From assembly GCF_022012445.1 (NCBI RefSeq), contig NZ_JAKLTS010000007.1, positions 186,001 to 250,000 on the forward strand: a stretch of DNA of 64,000 nt, read 5' to 3'. A program made the position numbers and the translations under genes. The DNA is from Massilia sp. TS11 (GTDB taxonomy: Bacteria > Pseudomonadota > Gammaproteobacteria > Burkholderiales > Burkholderiaceae_D). The first letter of the stretch is position 1, and the number at the start of each line of letters is the position of its first letter. This document shows, one piece after another, positions 38,840 through 48,537 of this stretch. The notes below the pieces were generated by a model that was not told the DNA's origin, ran no database searches, and was given only the letters and a program-made list of their open reading frames with translations.

Positions 38840-41176
38840 TCAGGCGCGCGCCGCTTCGCTGGCGCTGGCGCCATCGCCCTGGGCGCGCAGCAGGGCCTCG
38901 AAACGCTCGGCCGGCACCGGCGGGCTGGTGTAGTAGCCCTGGAACATATCGCAGCCCTGATCGCGCAGGAAGCGCAGCTGCTCCTCCGTCTCGACCCCTT
39001 CGGCCAACACCTTGAAGCCGAGCGTGTGGCCCATGCTGACGATGGTGGCGGCAATCGCCGCGTCGTCGCGCTGGCCGGGCAGGTCGATCACGAAGCTGCG
39101 GTCGATCTTCAGCACATCGACCGGGAAGCGCTTCAGGTAGGCGAGCGACGAATAGCCGGTGCCGAAGTCGTCGATGGCGAGGCGGATGCCGAGCTGGCGC
39201 AGGTCGGCCAGCACGGCGGCCGCGGTGTCGCCGCGCTCCATCAGCGCGCTCTCGGTCAGTTCCAGCTCCAGCATGGCGGCCGGGAAGCCGGTATCGGCCA
39301 GGGTCTGTTCGACCAGCGCGTGAATATCCTGCTGCAGGAACTGGCGCGGCGAGACATTCACGGCCAGGGTCAGCGGCGGCAGGCCGGCGTCGAGCCAGCG
39401 CCGGCCCTGCACGCAGGTGGCATTGAGCACCCAGCGGCCGATGTCGCTGATCAGGCCCGAGGCCTCGGCCACCGGGATGAAGCGGTCGGGCGTGATCAGA
39501 CCCTGCTCGGGGTCGTGCCAGCGCACCAGGGCTTCGGCGCCGATGATGCGGCCGCTGGCGAAATCGACCTGGGGCTGGAAGTAGACGCGCAGGGCCTCGT
39601 TGAGGATGGCCTGGTGCAGGCGCGCTTCGATCTCGATGCGGTCGCGCGCGGCCTGGGTCAGGTGGGCCGAGAAGTAGCGGAAGCAGGCGCGCCCTTCCTG
39701 CTTGGCCTGGTACATGGCGGCGTCGGCCTGCTGCAGCAGCAGTTCGGCCGTGCTGCCATGTTCGGGGCACATGCTGATCCCGATCGAGGCATTGATGCGC
39801 ACTTCGACCCCGTTCGGCAGGCGCCAGCCCTGGTCCATGCGCAGCATGATGTCGTTGGCGATGCGGCCGGCGTCTTCCGGATGGGCCAGGCGCTCGAGCA
39901 CGATCACGAATTCGTCGCCGCCCAGGCGCACCACGGTGTCCATCTCGCGCAGCGAGGCGCGCAGGCGCTCGGACACCTGCATCAGCAGCTGGTCGCCGAC
40001 GGCGTGGCCGTAGCTGTCGTTGACGTCCTTGAAGCGGTCGAGGTCGAGCATCAGCAGGGCCACGCGCGTGTGTTCGCGCAGGGCCGCCTTGATGCTGTGT
40101 TCGAGCGTGGACAGCAGCATCAGCCGGTTCGGCAGGCCGGTCAGGGGATCGTGGTGGGCCAGGTAGTCGAGCCGGCTCTCGGAATCCTTGATGCGGGTGA
40201 TGTCGGCGAACACGCCCACGTAGTTGAGCACATCGCCGTTCTCGTCGCGCACGGCCGATACCGACAGCATCTCGGGATAGACCTCGCCCGATTTGCGCCG
40301 GTTCCAGATCTCGCCGCACCAGTAGCCATTCTCGGCCAGGGCGCGCCACATATCGCGGTAGAAGTCGGCGTCATGGCGGCCGGAGCTGAGCACGGCCGGG
40401 GTCTTGCCGAGCACTTCGGCCTCGCTGTAGCCGCTGATCTCGGTGAAGGCATTGTTGACCATGGTGATGCGCCCGTTCGGGTCGGTCACCATCACGCCTT
40501 CGCGCGTGGTCTCGAACACGGTCGCGGCCTGGTGCAGGCGGCGCGCGGCCTGCTTCTGGGCCGACAGGTCGGTGACGGTGCCGGCCACGTTCACGGCCTG
40601 GCCGGACGCGTCGCGCGAAATCAGATAGCGCACCAGGATCGGCAGATAGTGGCCGTCCTTGTGGCGCGCGCGCGCCTCGAACGAGACCGTGCTCTCGCTG
40701 CCGCGCAGGGATTCCTGCAGCAGGGCGTCGATGCCGGGCAGGTCGGCCGGATGGGTGATGCCGCGCCAGCCGCGCGAATCGGGCGCGAGATCGCCGGCCT
40801 GCAGGCCGAACATGGCCATCCAGCGCGGCGAGTAGTAGAGGCGGTCGCTGGCCAGGTCCCAGTCGAACCAGCCGTCGCTGGAGCCGCGCAGCACGCGCTC
40901 GAGGCGGGCCTGCTGGCGCAGCATGCGCGTGGTCGCCTGGTCGACCTTGGCCTGCCAGGCGCGCAGCAGCCCGTACAGCAGGCCGCTGGTGACGACCACG
41001 AACAGGAAGCCTTTCAGGTTTTCGACGAAGCCGATGGTGGCGATGTCGGTCAGCCGGGTCAGCACCAGATGGCCGGTCAGAAAGATCCAGAGCAGCGAGA
41101 AGACGGCGTACACCAGCACGATCCCGGCGGGAGATCGGAGAAAATGACGCAAAGGCAGGGGGCGGCTGGGATCCAT
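38840..41176 (-). CDS. PAS-GGDEF-EAL cyclic-di-GMP enzyme
   Basis: This 778-residue protein has two N-terminal membrane helices (about residues 17-36 and 52-70), two PAS domains (about 90-330), a GGDEF domain with intact RLGGDEFVIVL, and an EAL domain with GAEALVRWHDP, LELELTES and IDDFGTGYSSL. Both catalytic motifs look complete, so it could make or break cyclic-di-GMP. The ATG at 41176 is preferred to a TTG two codons upstream. It is monocistronic. Confidence 0.95.
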   Translation of the reverse strand: MDPSRPLPLRHFLRSPAGIVLVYAVFSLLWIFLTGHLVLTRLTDIATIGFVENLKGFLFVVVTSGLLYGLLRAWQAKVDQATTRMLRQQARLERVLRGSSDGWFDWDLASDRLYYSPRWMAMFGLQAGDLAPDSRGWRGITHPADLPGIDALLQESLRGSESTVSFEARARHKDGHYLPILVRYLISRDASGQAVNVAGTVTDLSAQKQAARRLHQAATVFETTREGVMVTDPNGRITMVNNAFTEISGYSEAEVLGKTPAVLSSGRHDADFYRDMWRALAENGYWCGEIWNRRKSGEVYPEMLSVSAVRDENGDVLNYVGVFADITRIKDSESRLDYLAHHDPLTGLPNRLMLLSTLEHSIKAALREHTRVALLMLDLDRFKDVNDSYGHAVGDQLLMQVSERLRASLREMDTVVRLGGDEFVIVLERLAHPEDAGRIANDIMLRMDQGWRLPNGVEVRINASIGISMCPEHGSTAELLLQQADAAMYQAKQEGRACFRYFSAHLTQAARDRIEIEARLHQAILNEALRVYFQPQVDFASGRIIGAEALVRWHDPEQGLITPDRFIPVAEASGLISDIGRWVLNATCVQGRRWLDAGLPPLTLAVNVSPRQFLQQDIHALVEQTLADTGFPAAMLELELTESALMERGDTAAAVLADLRQLGIRLAIDDFGTGYSSLAYLKRFPVDVLKIDRSFVIDLPGQRDDAAIAATIVSMGHTLGFKVLAEGVETEEQLRFLRDQGCDMFQGYYTSPPVPAERFEALLRAQGDGASASEAARA

Positions 41177-41321
41177 GGGCAAAAAACTGCAAGAACAACA
41201 AGGGCTTCCCGTCGAGGGTAGCGCATTTTTTGCCGCAAATAAACTTTCTATTCGGTATTTATAGAAACTTAACAGCTAGTTTCTTGTTATTAATCAAAAG
41301 ATTTTGAATCCCGCCGTCGCC

Positions 41322-41909
41322 TCAGGCCTCGCTGCGCGCGCTCAGATCGTCGGGGTGGATGGCCCACAGACCGGGCAGATTGCGCCAGTAGCCGTACACG
41401 TCCATGCCGAAACCGACCACGAACTGGTCGGGGATCGACAGGCCGATGATGTCGGCCTGGATCGGCTTGGCGCGCGCGATCGCCTTGTCGGCGAAGACGG
41501 CGATGATGACTTCGGCCGCGCCCATGTCGAGCAGGCGCTGCTTGACGTGGGCCAGGGTCTCGCCTTCGTCGAGGATGTCGTCGACCACGATGATCGTGCG
41601 CCCGGCCACATTCGAGCGCGGGATCACCTTCCAGATCACGCGGCCGCCCTGGTCCTCGTCGCCGTAGCGGCTGACGTGGATGTAGTCGAATTCGAGCGGG
41701 AAGGCCAGCTGGGGCAGCAGCTGGCCGGTGAACACCACGGCCCCGCCCATGACCGACAACACCAGCGGAAAGTCGTCGCCGGCCGCAGTAAAGCGCGCGT
41801 TCAGGGTGGCGGCCACGCGCTGGACGGCGGCCTGCACCTCGGCGGGGCTGACGATTTCTTGGGCATGCGCGATCAGGGCGCGCGCGCGTTCGGTCTGGTA
41901 CTCATGCAT
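41322..41909 (-). CDS. hpt: Hypoxanthine-guanine phosphoribosyltransferase
   Basis: This 195-residue purine-salvage enzyme joins hypoxanthine or guanine to PRPP. The PRPP-binding loop IIVVDDILDEGETL lies near residues 103-116. SVMGGAVVFTGQLL holds the flexible-loop region, and FVVGFGMDVYGYWRNLPGLW is a conserved C-terminal block. The length is slightly above the E. coli enzyme. It is downstream of the PaaK-like gene on the minus strand, with a 73-base gap. Confidence 0.93.
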   Translation of the reverse strand: MHEYQTERARALIAHAQEIVSPAEVQAAVQRVAATLNARFTAAGDDFPLVLSVMGGAVVFTGQLLPQLAFPLEFDYIHVSRYGDEDQGGRVIWKVIPRSNVAGRTIIVVDDILDEGETLAHVKQRLLDMGAAEVIIAVFADKAIARAKPIQADIIGLSIPDQFVVGFGMDVYGYWRNLPGLWAIHPDDLSARSEA

Positions 41910-41982
41910 GATGGCGAATCCGGGTTGACTGCAAGGCCTCCATTATCCCAAGTCCGGGCGCGCTTCTCAACGCTGCAGCGCG

Positions 41983-43242
41983 TCACGTGTAGTCGCGCGC
42001 GTCCTCGATCACCTTGCCGTCGGACGGCAGGCTGCCGCGCGCGGCCAGCACCACCTCGGCGCGCAGCTTGGTAATCTCGCGCACGGTCTCGACCACGGCC
42101 GGCACCAGCGCCGCTTCGGCGGCCGGATCGGCCACTTCGCAATGCAGGGTCATCACGTCATTGGCCATCTGGCCGCTGACCACCAGGCGCGCCTTCAGGA
42201 TCTGCGGATGGCGCCGCACCACATTCGCCACCTGGGCCGGGTGCACGAACATGGCGCGCACCTTGGTGGTCTGGTCGGCGCGCCCGAGCCAGCCGCGGAT
42301 GCGCTGGTTGCTGCGCCCGCAGGGCGAGGGCGCGGCCGGCAGCAGGGCCGACATGTCGCCGGTGGCAAAGCGCAGCAGCGGATAGTCGGGATTGAAGACG
42401 CTGACCACGACTTCGCCGATGTCGCCCGGCGCCACCGGCTCGCCCGAGCCGGGCCGCACGATCTCGAGCAGCACGTCCTCGTCGAGCACCATGCCGGGCA
42501 GGATCTGGCCCTCGTGCGCCGTCTCGTAGGCGATCGAGCCGCAATCGGCCGAGGCATAGGTCTGGAACACATGCGGCACGCCGTGCGCGCGCAGCCAGGC
42601 GCGCAGCGATTCGGGCAGGGCTTCGGCGCCGACCACGGCGCGCTCCAGGCTGGAGATGTCCTGGCCCTGTTCGAGCGCCTTCTCGACGATGATGCGCAGG
42701 AAGGAAGGCGTGCCCACATAGGCGGCCGGGCGCAGCGCCGTCAGCGCCTGCAGCTGCAGCTCGGTCTGGCCGGCGCCAGCCGGTATCACGGCCGCGCCGA
42801 TGCGCGCGGCCCCGCCTTCGACCATCGCCGCGGCCGGCGTGAAGTGGTAGGCAAAGCAGTTCTGCACCAGCATGCCGGCGCGGATCCCGGCCGCGTACAT
42901 GGGGCGCGCAAAACGCCAGTAGTCGGGGCCCGCGCCTTCCGGGTCGAAGATCGGCCCGGGCGACATGAATACGCGCCGCAGCTGGCCGGGCGCCGCCACG
43001 GCCAGGCCGCCAAACGGCGGCGCCGCCTGCTGCAGCGCATGCAGCTCGCTTTTGCGTGTGACCGGCAGCTGGGCCAGGGCGGCGCGGTGGTCGATCGCGC
43101 CCGGCTCCACGCCGGCCAGAATGCGCGCCCAGCCGGGCGCGCGCTGGGCCCGCGCCACCAGCCCGGGCAGGGCCGCCATCAGGGCCGCCTCGCGCTCGTG
43201 CGGGTCGCGGCTTTCGAGGGTGTCGAGCGTGGTCTGCTGCAT
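41983..43242 (-). CDS. Phenylacetate-CoA ligase-like AMP-forming enzyme
   Basis: This 419-residue ANL-superfamily protein resembles PaaK. The substrate and AMP-binding region shows ALRPAAYVGTPSFLRIIVEKAL, AVVGAEALPESLR and FQTYASADCGSIAYE, and PLLRFATGDMSALL corresponds to the adenylate motif. The C-terminal lid domain has RGWLGRADQTTKVRAMFVHP and a final DGKVIED with the catalytic lysine. It activates an aromatic or short acyl acid to its CoA thioester. It is downstream of the Liv transporter genes and probably acts on what they import. Confidence 0.9.
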   Translation of the reverse strand: MQQTTLDTLESRDPHEREAALMAALPGLVARAQRAPGWARILAGVEPGAIDHRAALAQLPVTRKSELHALQQAAPPFGGLAVAAPGQLRRVFMSPGPIFDPEGAGPDYWRFARPMYAAGIRAGMLVQNCFAYHFTPAAAMVEGGAARIGAAVIPAGAGQTELQLQALTALRPAAYVGTPSFLRIIVEKALEQGQDISSLERAVVGAEALPESLRAWLRAHGVPHVFQTYASADCGSIAYETAHEGQILPGMVLDEDVLLEIVRPGSGEPVAPGDIGEVVVSVFNPDYPLLRFATGDMSALLPAAPSPCGRSNQRIRGWLGRADQTTKVRAMFVHPAQVANVVRRHPQILKARLVVSGQMANDVMTLHCEVADPAAEAALVPAVVETVREITKLRAEVVLAARGSLPSDGKVIEDARDYT

Positions 43243-43264
43243 CGGAACTCCTTGCGTGTGCGGT

Positions 43265-43618
43265 TCAGACGCCGGCCAGAATCGCGGCCTGCGCCTTGAG
43301 GGTCAGTTTGGCGAACACCAGCTCCCAGGCCCGGCGCAGCAGGGCCTCGCCTTCGGCCGCGGGCAGGCGGCGCAGATCCTGCACCTGCACCCAGTGGGCG
43401 CGCGCCAGATACGGGGCCGGCACGATGCCGGGCCGGTCGCTCAGTTCGAGAAAGCGTGCCTGCTCGACCTTGAACGACATGCTCTGGGCCTGCGCCTGCA
43501 GGCTGGCCAGGGCGAACATCTTGCCGCCGACGCTGAACACCAGCTGGTCCTGCCACTTGATGTCCTCGGTCGCGCCGGGCAGGGCGCGGCACACGGCCAG
43601 GGCCTGTTCGCGCTTCAT
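43265..43618 (-). CDS. MmcQ/YjbR family protein
   Basis: This 117-residue protein has the MmcQ/YjbR (CyaY-like fold) pattern: REQALAVCRALPGATEDIKWQ at the start, FSVGGKMFALA in the middle and HWVQVQDLRRLPAAEGEALLR later. The fold is thought to bind DNA in some members, but function is not established. It overlaps livF by four bases and precedes the PaaK-like gene by 22. Confidence 0.9.
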   Translation of the reverse strand: MKREQALAVCRALPGATEDIKWQDQLVFSVGGKMFALASLQAQAQSMSFKVEQARFLELSDRPGIVPAPYLARAHWVQVQDLRRLPAAEGEALLRRAWELVFAKLTLKAQAAILAGV

Positions 43619-44421
43619 GCCAGCCAGCGTTTGCGGCGCCGGTAGAACTTCATGTCGCGGAAGCTCTTGCGCTCGGCGCCGGCCACGCCCAGGTAGAACT
43701 CCTTGACGTCGGCGTTATCGGCCAGGTCGGCCGCCGCGCCTTCCATCACCACGCGCCCGTTCTCCAGGATGTAGCCGAAATCGGCGTAGCGCAGGGCGAT
43801 CGCGGTGTTCTGCTCGGCCAGCAGGAAGGACACGCCCTCCTTGCGGTTGAGGTCGCGCACGATCTCGAAAATCTCCTCCACGATCTGGGGCGCGATCCCC
43901 ATCGAGGGTTCGTCCAGCAGGATCATGCTGGGCCGCGCCATCAGGGCGCGCCCGATCGCGCACATCTGCTGTTCGCCGCCCGAGGTGTAGCCGGCCAGGC
44001 TGTGGCGGCGCTCGCGCAGGCGCGGGAAGTAGTGGTAGACCCGTTCGAGCGACTGGCGTACGGCGGCGCGCCCGTCCTTGCGGGTGAAGGCCCCGGTCAG
44101 CAGGTTCTCCTCGATGCTCAGGTGGGCGAAGCAGTGGCGCCCCTCCATCACCTGGGCCAGGCCGCGCGTGACCAGGGCGTTCGGGGTCAGCTGGTCGACC
44201 CGTTCGCCCTTGAACAGCACCTCGCCCTTGGTGACCTCGCCGCGCTCGCCGCGCAGCAGGGTCGAGATGGTCTTCAGGGTGGTCGACTTGCCGGCCCCGT
44301 TGGCGCCCAGCAGGGCCACGATGGCGCCCTGCGGCACCTGCAGCGAGACGCCTTTGAGCACGAGGATCACATGGTCGTAGATGACCTCGACGTTATTGAC
44401 TGCCAGGACCGGGGCGCTCAT
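43615..44421 (-). CDS. Branched-chain amino acid-type ABC transporter ATPase (LivF-like)
   Basis: This 268-residue ABC ATPase has Walker A GANGAGKST (about 34-42), the signature LAGYTSGGEQQMCAIGRALM (with TSGGEQQ replacing LSGGQ), Walker B MILLDEPSMGI and an H-loop region FLLAEQNTAIAL. The overall organisation is that of LivF, the second ATPase of Liv importers. It lies last among the transporter genes, five bases after the substrate-binding protein gene. Confidence 0.93.
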   Translation of the reverse strand: MSAPVLAVNNVEVIYDHVILVLKGVSLQVPQGAIVALLGANGAGKSTTLKTISTLLRGERGEVTKGEVLFKGERVDQLTPNALVTRGLAQVMEGRHCFAHLSIEENLLTGAFTRKDGRAAVRQSLERVYHYFPRLRERRHSLAGYTSGGEQQMCAIGRALMARPSMILLDEPSMGIAPQIVEEIFEIVRDLNRKEGVSFLLAEQNTAIALRYADFGYILENGRVVMEGAAADLADNADVKEFYLGVAGAERKSFRDMKFYRRRKRWLA

Positions 44422-44425
44422 GGCA

Positions 44426-45727
44426 TCACTTCTGGCAGGCCGGCGTGATCTTCTTCTCGGCTGCGTACTTGGCCGAGGATTCGTCGATCAGCTTCTTGGT
44501 CAGGGCCTTGTCGCCGATCACCCAGTTGGGCGTGATGGCCACCCACTTGTTGCCGTCCCACTGCTGGACCTTGACCGCGCCCGAGCCTTCGTGGTCGTCG
44601 CAGCTGGTCTTCACGGGCGGGAACATGCCGAGCGCGCCCAGCTCCTTCTGGCGCGCCTCGCTGATGTCGAGGTTCTCCAGGCCCCAGCGCATCTGCTCGC
44701 CGTTGACCGGTTTGCCCTTGCCGAATTTTTCCTGGGCCTTGCGCATCGCCTCGACCCACAGGATGCCGGCCGTGACGCCGCGCAGGTGGTAGATGTGGCC
44801 GATGCGGTTGCGGTCGACCAGATTGCCCTTGCCGGCGTCGTAGACCTTCTTGCGGATCTCGTCGAGCAGCGGGTAATTGCCGGGGGTGTTGTAGGTCATC
44901 GCCGTATAGCCCTTGGCGGCGTCGCCGGCCGGCACCGTGTCTTCTTCCGAACCGGCCCACCAGACGCCCAGCATCTTCTCACGCGGGAAGCCATTGCGCT
45001 GGGCCGTCTTGATCGCGACCGAATTCATCACGCCCCAGCCCCACAGAATCACGTGGTCGGGATTGGCCTGGCGGATCTGCAGCCACTGCGACTGCTGCTC
45101 GCTGCCCGGCGGCGCCACCGGAATCTTGATCAGCTCAAAGCCCCATTTCGCCGCTTCCGCTTCCAGCACCGGCAGCGGCTCCTTGCCGAAGGCCGAGTCG
45201 TGGTAGAGGTGGACGATCTTCTTGCCCTTGAGTTTCTCCATGCCGCCGGCCTTCTCGCCCAGGTAGCGCACCATGCCGGCCGCCTGGTTCCAGTAGCTGG
45301 TAATCAGCGGGAACACGTAGGGGAAGACCTTGCCGTTGGCGGCGTCCGAGCGGCCGTAGCCGAGCGTCGTCATCGGCACCTTGTCGGCCGCCAGCCGGTC
45401 CAGCACCCCGTAGGCGATCCCGGTCGACAGCGGTTCGACGGCGGTGGCGCCGCCGCTCTTGGTCTTCAGGCGCTCGTAGCACTCGATCCCGCGCGAGGGG
45501 TTGTATTCGGTCTCGCACTCTTCCCAGCTGATCTTCACGCCATTCACGCCGCCGGCCGCGTTGACCAGGTTGAAGTAGTCGATCATGCCGCCATAAAAGC
45601 CGCTGCCGCCGGCCGCATACGGACCGACGCGGTAGGAGGGCAGGGCGACGAACTGGTCGGCCGCCAGGGCCGTGCCGAAGGCGCCGCACAGGGCGGCGGT
45701 GAGCAGGGCGATCTTCACGTGTTTCAT
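44426..45727 (-). CDS. Liv-type periplasmic substrate-binding protein
   Basis: This 433-residue protein has a Sec signal peptide (ending in TALAADQF) and a type I periplasmic binding fold of the Leu/Ile/Val family: GGSGFYGGMIDYFNLVNAAGGVNG near the N-terminus, then AGGMEKLKGKKIVHLYHDSAFG and WAGSEEDTVPAGDAAKGYTA. It is larger than LivJ (about 345), as are many family members for aromatic acids, urea or amides. It delivers its ligand to the LivH/LivM channel encoded just upstream. Confidence 0.93.
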   Translation of the reverse strand: MKHVKIALLTAALCGAFGTALAADQFVALPSYRVGPYAAGGSGFYGGMIDYFNLVNAAGGVNGVKISWEECETEYNPSRGIECYERLKTKSGGATAVEPLSTGIAYGVLDRLAADKVPMTTLGYGRSDAANGKVFPYVFPLITSYWNQAAGMVRYLGEKAGGMEKLKGKKIVHLYHDSAFGKEPLPVLEAEAAKWGFELIKIPVAPPGSEQQSQWLQIRQANPDHVILWGWGVMNSVAIKTAQRNGFPREKMLGVWWAGSEEDTVPAGDAAKGYTAMTYNTPGNYPLLDEIRKKVYDAGKGNLVDRNRIGHIYHLRGVTAGILWVEAMRKAQEKFGKGKPVNGEQMRWGLENLDISEARQKELGALGMFPPVKTSCDDHEGSGAVKVQQWDGNKWVAITPNWVIGDKALTKKLIDESSAKYAAEKKITPACQK

Positions 45728-45752
45728 GCTGTCTCCTTGTTATGCGTGGTGA

Positions 45753-46811
45753 TTAATGGGGGAAGGGCCACAGGCGCAGCTTGTCTTTGGCGATCTGCCA
45801 CAGGCGCGCCAGTCCGTGCGGCTCGACGATCAGGAAGAAGATGATCAGCGCGCCGAACACCATCAGCTCGAGGTTCGAGGCGACGCTGGTGGGCAGGCCG
45901 GCGCCGTGGGCGACGATATTCAGACCGACCGGCAGCAGCACGATGAAGGCGGCGCCGAGGAAGGAGCCGAGCACCGAGCCGACCCCGCCGATGATGATCA
46001 TGAACAGGATGCGGAAGGACAGGTCGAGGTTGTAGGCCTCGGGTTCGACCGTGCCCAGGTAGGCGAACGCATACAGGGCGCCCGCCACCCCGCAGTAGAA
46101 GGAGCTGACGGCAAACGCCAGCAGCTTGGTGCGCATCAGGCGAAAGCCGATCACTTCGGCCGCCACGTCCATGTCGCGCACCGCCATCCAGGCCCGCCCC
46201 ACATTCGAGCGGATCAGGTTCTTGGCGAGCAGGGCCAGCACCGCCACCAGCAGCAGCACCAGCACGTATTTGCGCGCCGGGGTGTCGAAGGCATAGCCGA
46301 GGATCTCGATCTTCTGCGCCGTGATCACGCCCGAGGACGAGTAGTTGGTCAGCCAGCCGATCTTGGTCAGGCACCAGACCACGAAGAACTGGGTGGCCAG
46401 CGTGGCCGCGGCCAGATAGAAGCCGCGGATGCGCAGCGAAGGCAGGCCGAAGGCGATGCCGACCAGGGCCGCGCACACCCCGCCCAGCACAAAGGCCAGC
46501 AGCACCGGCATGCCGGGCACGCGCGCCATGAAGTTATAGGCCCCGAAGGCGCCGACCGCCATGAAGGCGGCGGTGCCGAGCGAGAGCTGGCCCGCATAGC
46601 CGGTCAGGATATTCAGGCCGAGCGCGGCCAGGGCGAAAATCAGGAAGGGAATCAGTATCGCCGACAGCAGATAGGGGCTGGCCAGCGCCGGCACCACGAG
46701 CAGGGCCACGGCCAGCAGGACGGCAAAGGCGATGCGGTCCTGGCGGATCGGGAAAATCTGGCCATCGGCCTCATAGCTGGTCTTGAACTGGCCGGCTTCA
46801 CGATAGAACAT
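45753..46811 (-). CDS. Liv-type ABC transporter permease (LivM-like)
   Basis: This 352-residue membrane protein has about nine helices. After a leader of about 30 polar residues comes the LivM pattern ALGLNILTGYAGQLSLGTAAFMAVGAFGAYN (GQLSLG motif), and later RDMDVAAEVIGFRLMRTKLLAF, the cytoplasmic coupling loop with ATPase contacts. It pairs with the LivH-type permease encoded upstream, the two genes being three bases apart. Confidence 0.93.
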   Translation of the reverse strand: MFYREAGQFKTSYEADGQIFPIRQDRIAFAVLLAVALLVVPALASPYLLSAILIPFLIFALAALGLNILTGYAGQLSLGTAAFMAVGAFGAYNFMARVPGMPVLLAFVLGGVCAALVGIAFGLPSLRIRGFYLAAATLATQFFVVWCLTKIGWLTNYSSSGVITAQKIEILGYAFDTPARKYVLVLLLVAVLALLAKNLIRSNVGRAWMAVRDMDVAAEVIGFRLMRTKLLAFAVSSFYCGVAGALYAFAYLGTVEPEAYNLDLSFRILFMIIIGGVGSVLGSFLGAAFIVLLPVGLNIVAHGAGLPTSVASNLELMVFGALIIFFLIVEPHGLARLWQIAKDKLRLWPFPH

Positions 46812-46814
46812 GGC

Positions 46815-47717
46815 TCAGATCCTCCGGATGATTTTTTCGCCGAACAGGCCTTCCGGCCGCACCAGCAGGAAGCCCAGGGCCAGCACATACGGGAACCAGC
46901 CCTCGATGCCGCCGCCCACCAGCGGGCCGATATACACCTCGGCCATTTTCTCCGAGGCGCCGATGATCAGGCCGCCCACGATGGCGCCCGGCACCGAGGT
47001 GAAGCCGCCCAGGATCAGCACCGGCAGCGCCTTCAGGGCGACGAAGGTGAGCGCGAACTGGACCCCGTTGCGCGCCCCCCACAGCAGGCCCGCCACCAGG
47101 GCCACCAGCCCGGCCGCCGACCACACGACGGCCCAGATATGCTGGAGCGGAATGCCGACCGCCAGCGCGGCCTGGTGGTCGTCGGCCACGGCGCGCAGGG
47201 CGCGCCCGATGCGGGTGCGCGAGAAGAACAGGGCGAGCGACACCACCAGCAGCGCGCAGATGGCAGCGGCCGTCATGTCGAACTGCGAGACGATGATGTT
47301 GTAGCGCGTGAGCAGGAAGTCGATCGGCACGTCCTCGATCGGCAGTTCGAGCTTGCGCACCTGCGAGCCCCAGATCAGCTGGGCCAGGCCTTCGAGGAAG
47401 AAGGACAGGCCGATGGTGGCCATGAACAGGGCGATGTCGGGCTGGTTGACCAGCGGCCGCAGCACCACCCGCTCGATCAGCACCGAGCACACGACCATCA
47501 CCGCGATGGTGGCCGGCAGCGCCACCCACAGCGAGACGCCGAATTTGTCGATGATGCCGGTGCAGGTGAGGGCGGCGAAGAACACCAGCGCCCCCTGGGC
47601 GAAGTTGAAAACGCCGGAGGCCTTGTAGATCAGGACGAAGCCGATCGCCACCAGCGCATACATCACGCCCGACAGCAGGCCGCCGATCAGCACTTCGAAG
47701 AAGAAGTTGATGTTCAT
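46815..47717 (-). CDS. Liv-type ABC transporter permease (LivH-like)
   Basis: This 300-residue membrane protein has about eight helices, with the LivH hallmarks GLLSGVMYALVAIGFVLIYKASG and FNFAQGAL near the N-terminus and the coupling loop RALRAVADDHQAALAVGIP. It forms the import channel together with LivM. It lies three bases after livG and three before livM in the transcription unit. Confidence 0.95.
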   Translation of the reverse strand: MNINFFFEVLIGGLLSGVMYALVAIGFVLIYKASGVFNFAQGALVFFAALTCTGIIDKFGVSLWVALPATIAVMVVCSVLIERVVLRPLVNQPDIALFMATIGLSFFLEGLAQLIWGSQVRKLELPIEDVPIDFLLTRYNIIVSQFDMTAAAICALLVVSLALFFSRTRIGRALRAVADDHQAALAVGIPLQHIWAVVWSAAGLVALVAGLLWGARNGVQFALTFVALKALPVLILGGFTSVPGAIVGGLIIGASEKMAEVYIGPLVGGGIEGWFPYVLALGFLLVRPEGLFGEKIIRRI

Positions 47718-47720
47718 GGC

Positions 47721-48536
47721 TTAATGCGTCTTTCCCAGATAGGCGTTGATCACATCCGGATTGCTGCGCACCTGGTCGGGCGTGCCGTCACCGATCTTCT
47801 TGCCGTAGTCGAGCACCACCACGCGGTCGCTGATGTCCATCACCACGCCCATGTCGTGCTCGATCAGCACGATGGTGGTCCCGAACTGGTCGTTCACGTC
47901 GAGGATGAAGCGGCACATGTCCTGCTTTTCCTCGACATTCATGCCGGCCATCGGCTCGTCCAGCAGCAGGATCTGCGGCTCGGCCGCCAGCGCGCGCCCC
48001 AGTTCGACGCGCTTTTGCAGGCCATACGGCAGGCGCCCCACGGGCGTCTTGCGGATCGCCTGAATCTCGAGGAAGTCGATGATCTCCTCGACGCGCGCGC
48101 GGTGGGCGATCTCCTCGCGCCGCGCCGGGCCCCAGTACAGGGCCTGCAGCAGGAAGTGCGACTTCATCATCAGGTTCCGGCCCGTCATGATGTTGTCGAG
48201 CACGCTCATGCCCTTGAACAGGGCGATATTCTGGAAGGTGCGCGCGATGCCGGCCTTGGCGGCCGCGTGGCAGTCCATATTCCGGCGCACCTGGCCACGC
48301 AGCGCGATCTCGCCCTGCTGCGGGCGGTACACGCCATTGATCACATTCAGCATCGAGCTCTTGCCGGCGCCGTTCGGCCCGATGATGGCGCGGATTTCGT
48401 GCTCGCGCACGTCGAAGGAAATGTCGGTCAGGGCGCGCACGCCGCCGAACGAGAGCGAGATATGGCGCAGGTCGAGGATCACCTCGCCGATCGTGCGCTG
48501 GGGCGCGTGCAGGGCGTGCGGATTGTGCATGTCCAT
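47721..48536 (-). CDS. Liv-type ABC transporter ATPase (LivG-like)
   Basis: This 271-residue ABC ATPase has Walker A GPNGAGKSS, the RTFQNIALFKGMSVLDNIMTG segment typical of LivG, a signature region LPYGLQKRVELGRALA (here YGLQKR in place of LSGGQ, usual in this subfamily) and Walker B ILLLDEPMAGMN. It pairs with LivF. It starts two bases downstream of the acyl-CoA synthetase stop. Confidence 0.93.
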   Translation of the reverse strand: MDMHNPHALHAPQRTIGEVILDLRHISLSFGGVRALTDISFDVREHEIRAIIGPNGAGKSSMLNVINGVYRPQQGEIALRGQVRRNMDCHAAAKAGIARTFQNIALFKGMSVLDNIMTGRNLMMKSHFLLQALYWGPARREEIAHRARVEEIIDFLEIQAIRKTPVGRLPYGLQKRVELGRALAAEPQILLLDEPMAGMNVEEKQDMCRFILDVNDQFGTTIVLIEHDMGVVMDISDRVVVLDYGKKIGDGTPDQVRSNPDVINAYLGKTH

Positions 48537-48537
48537 C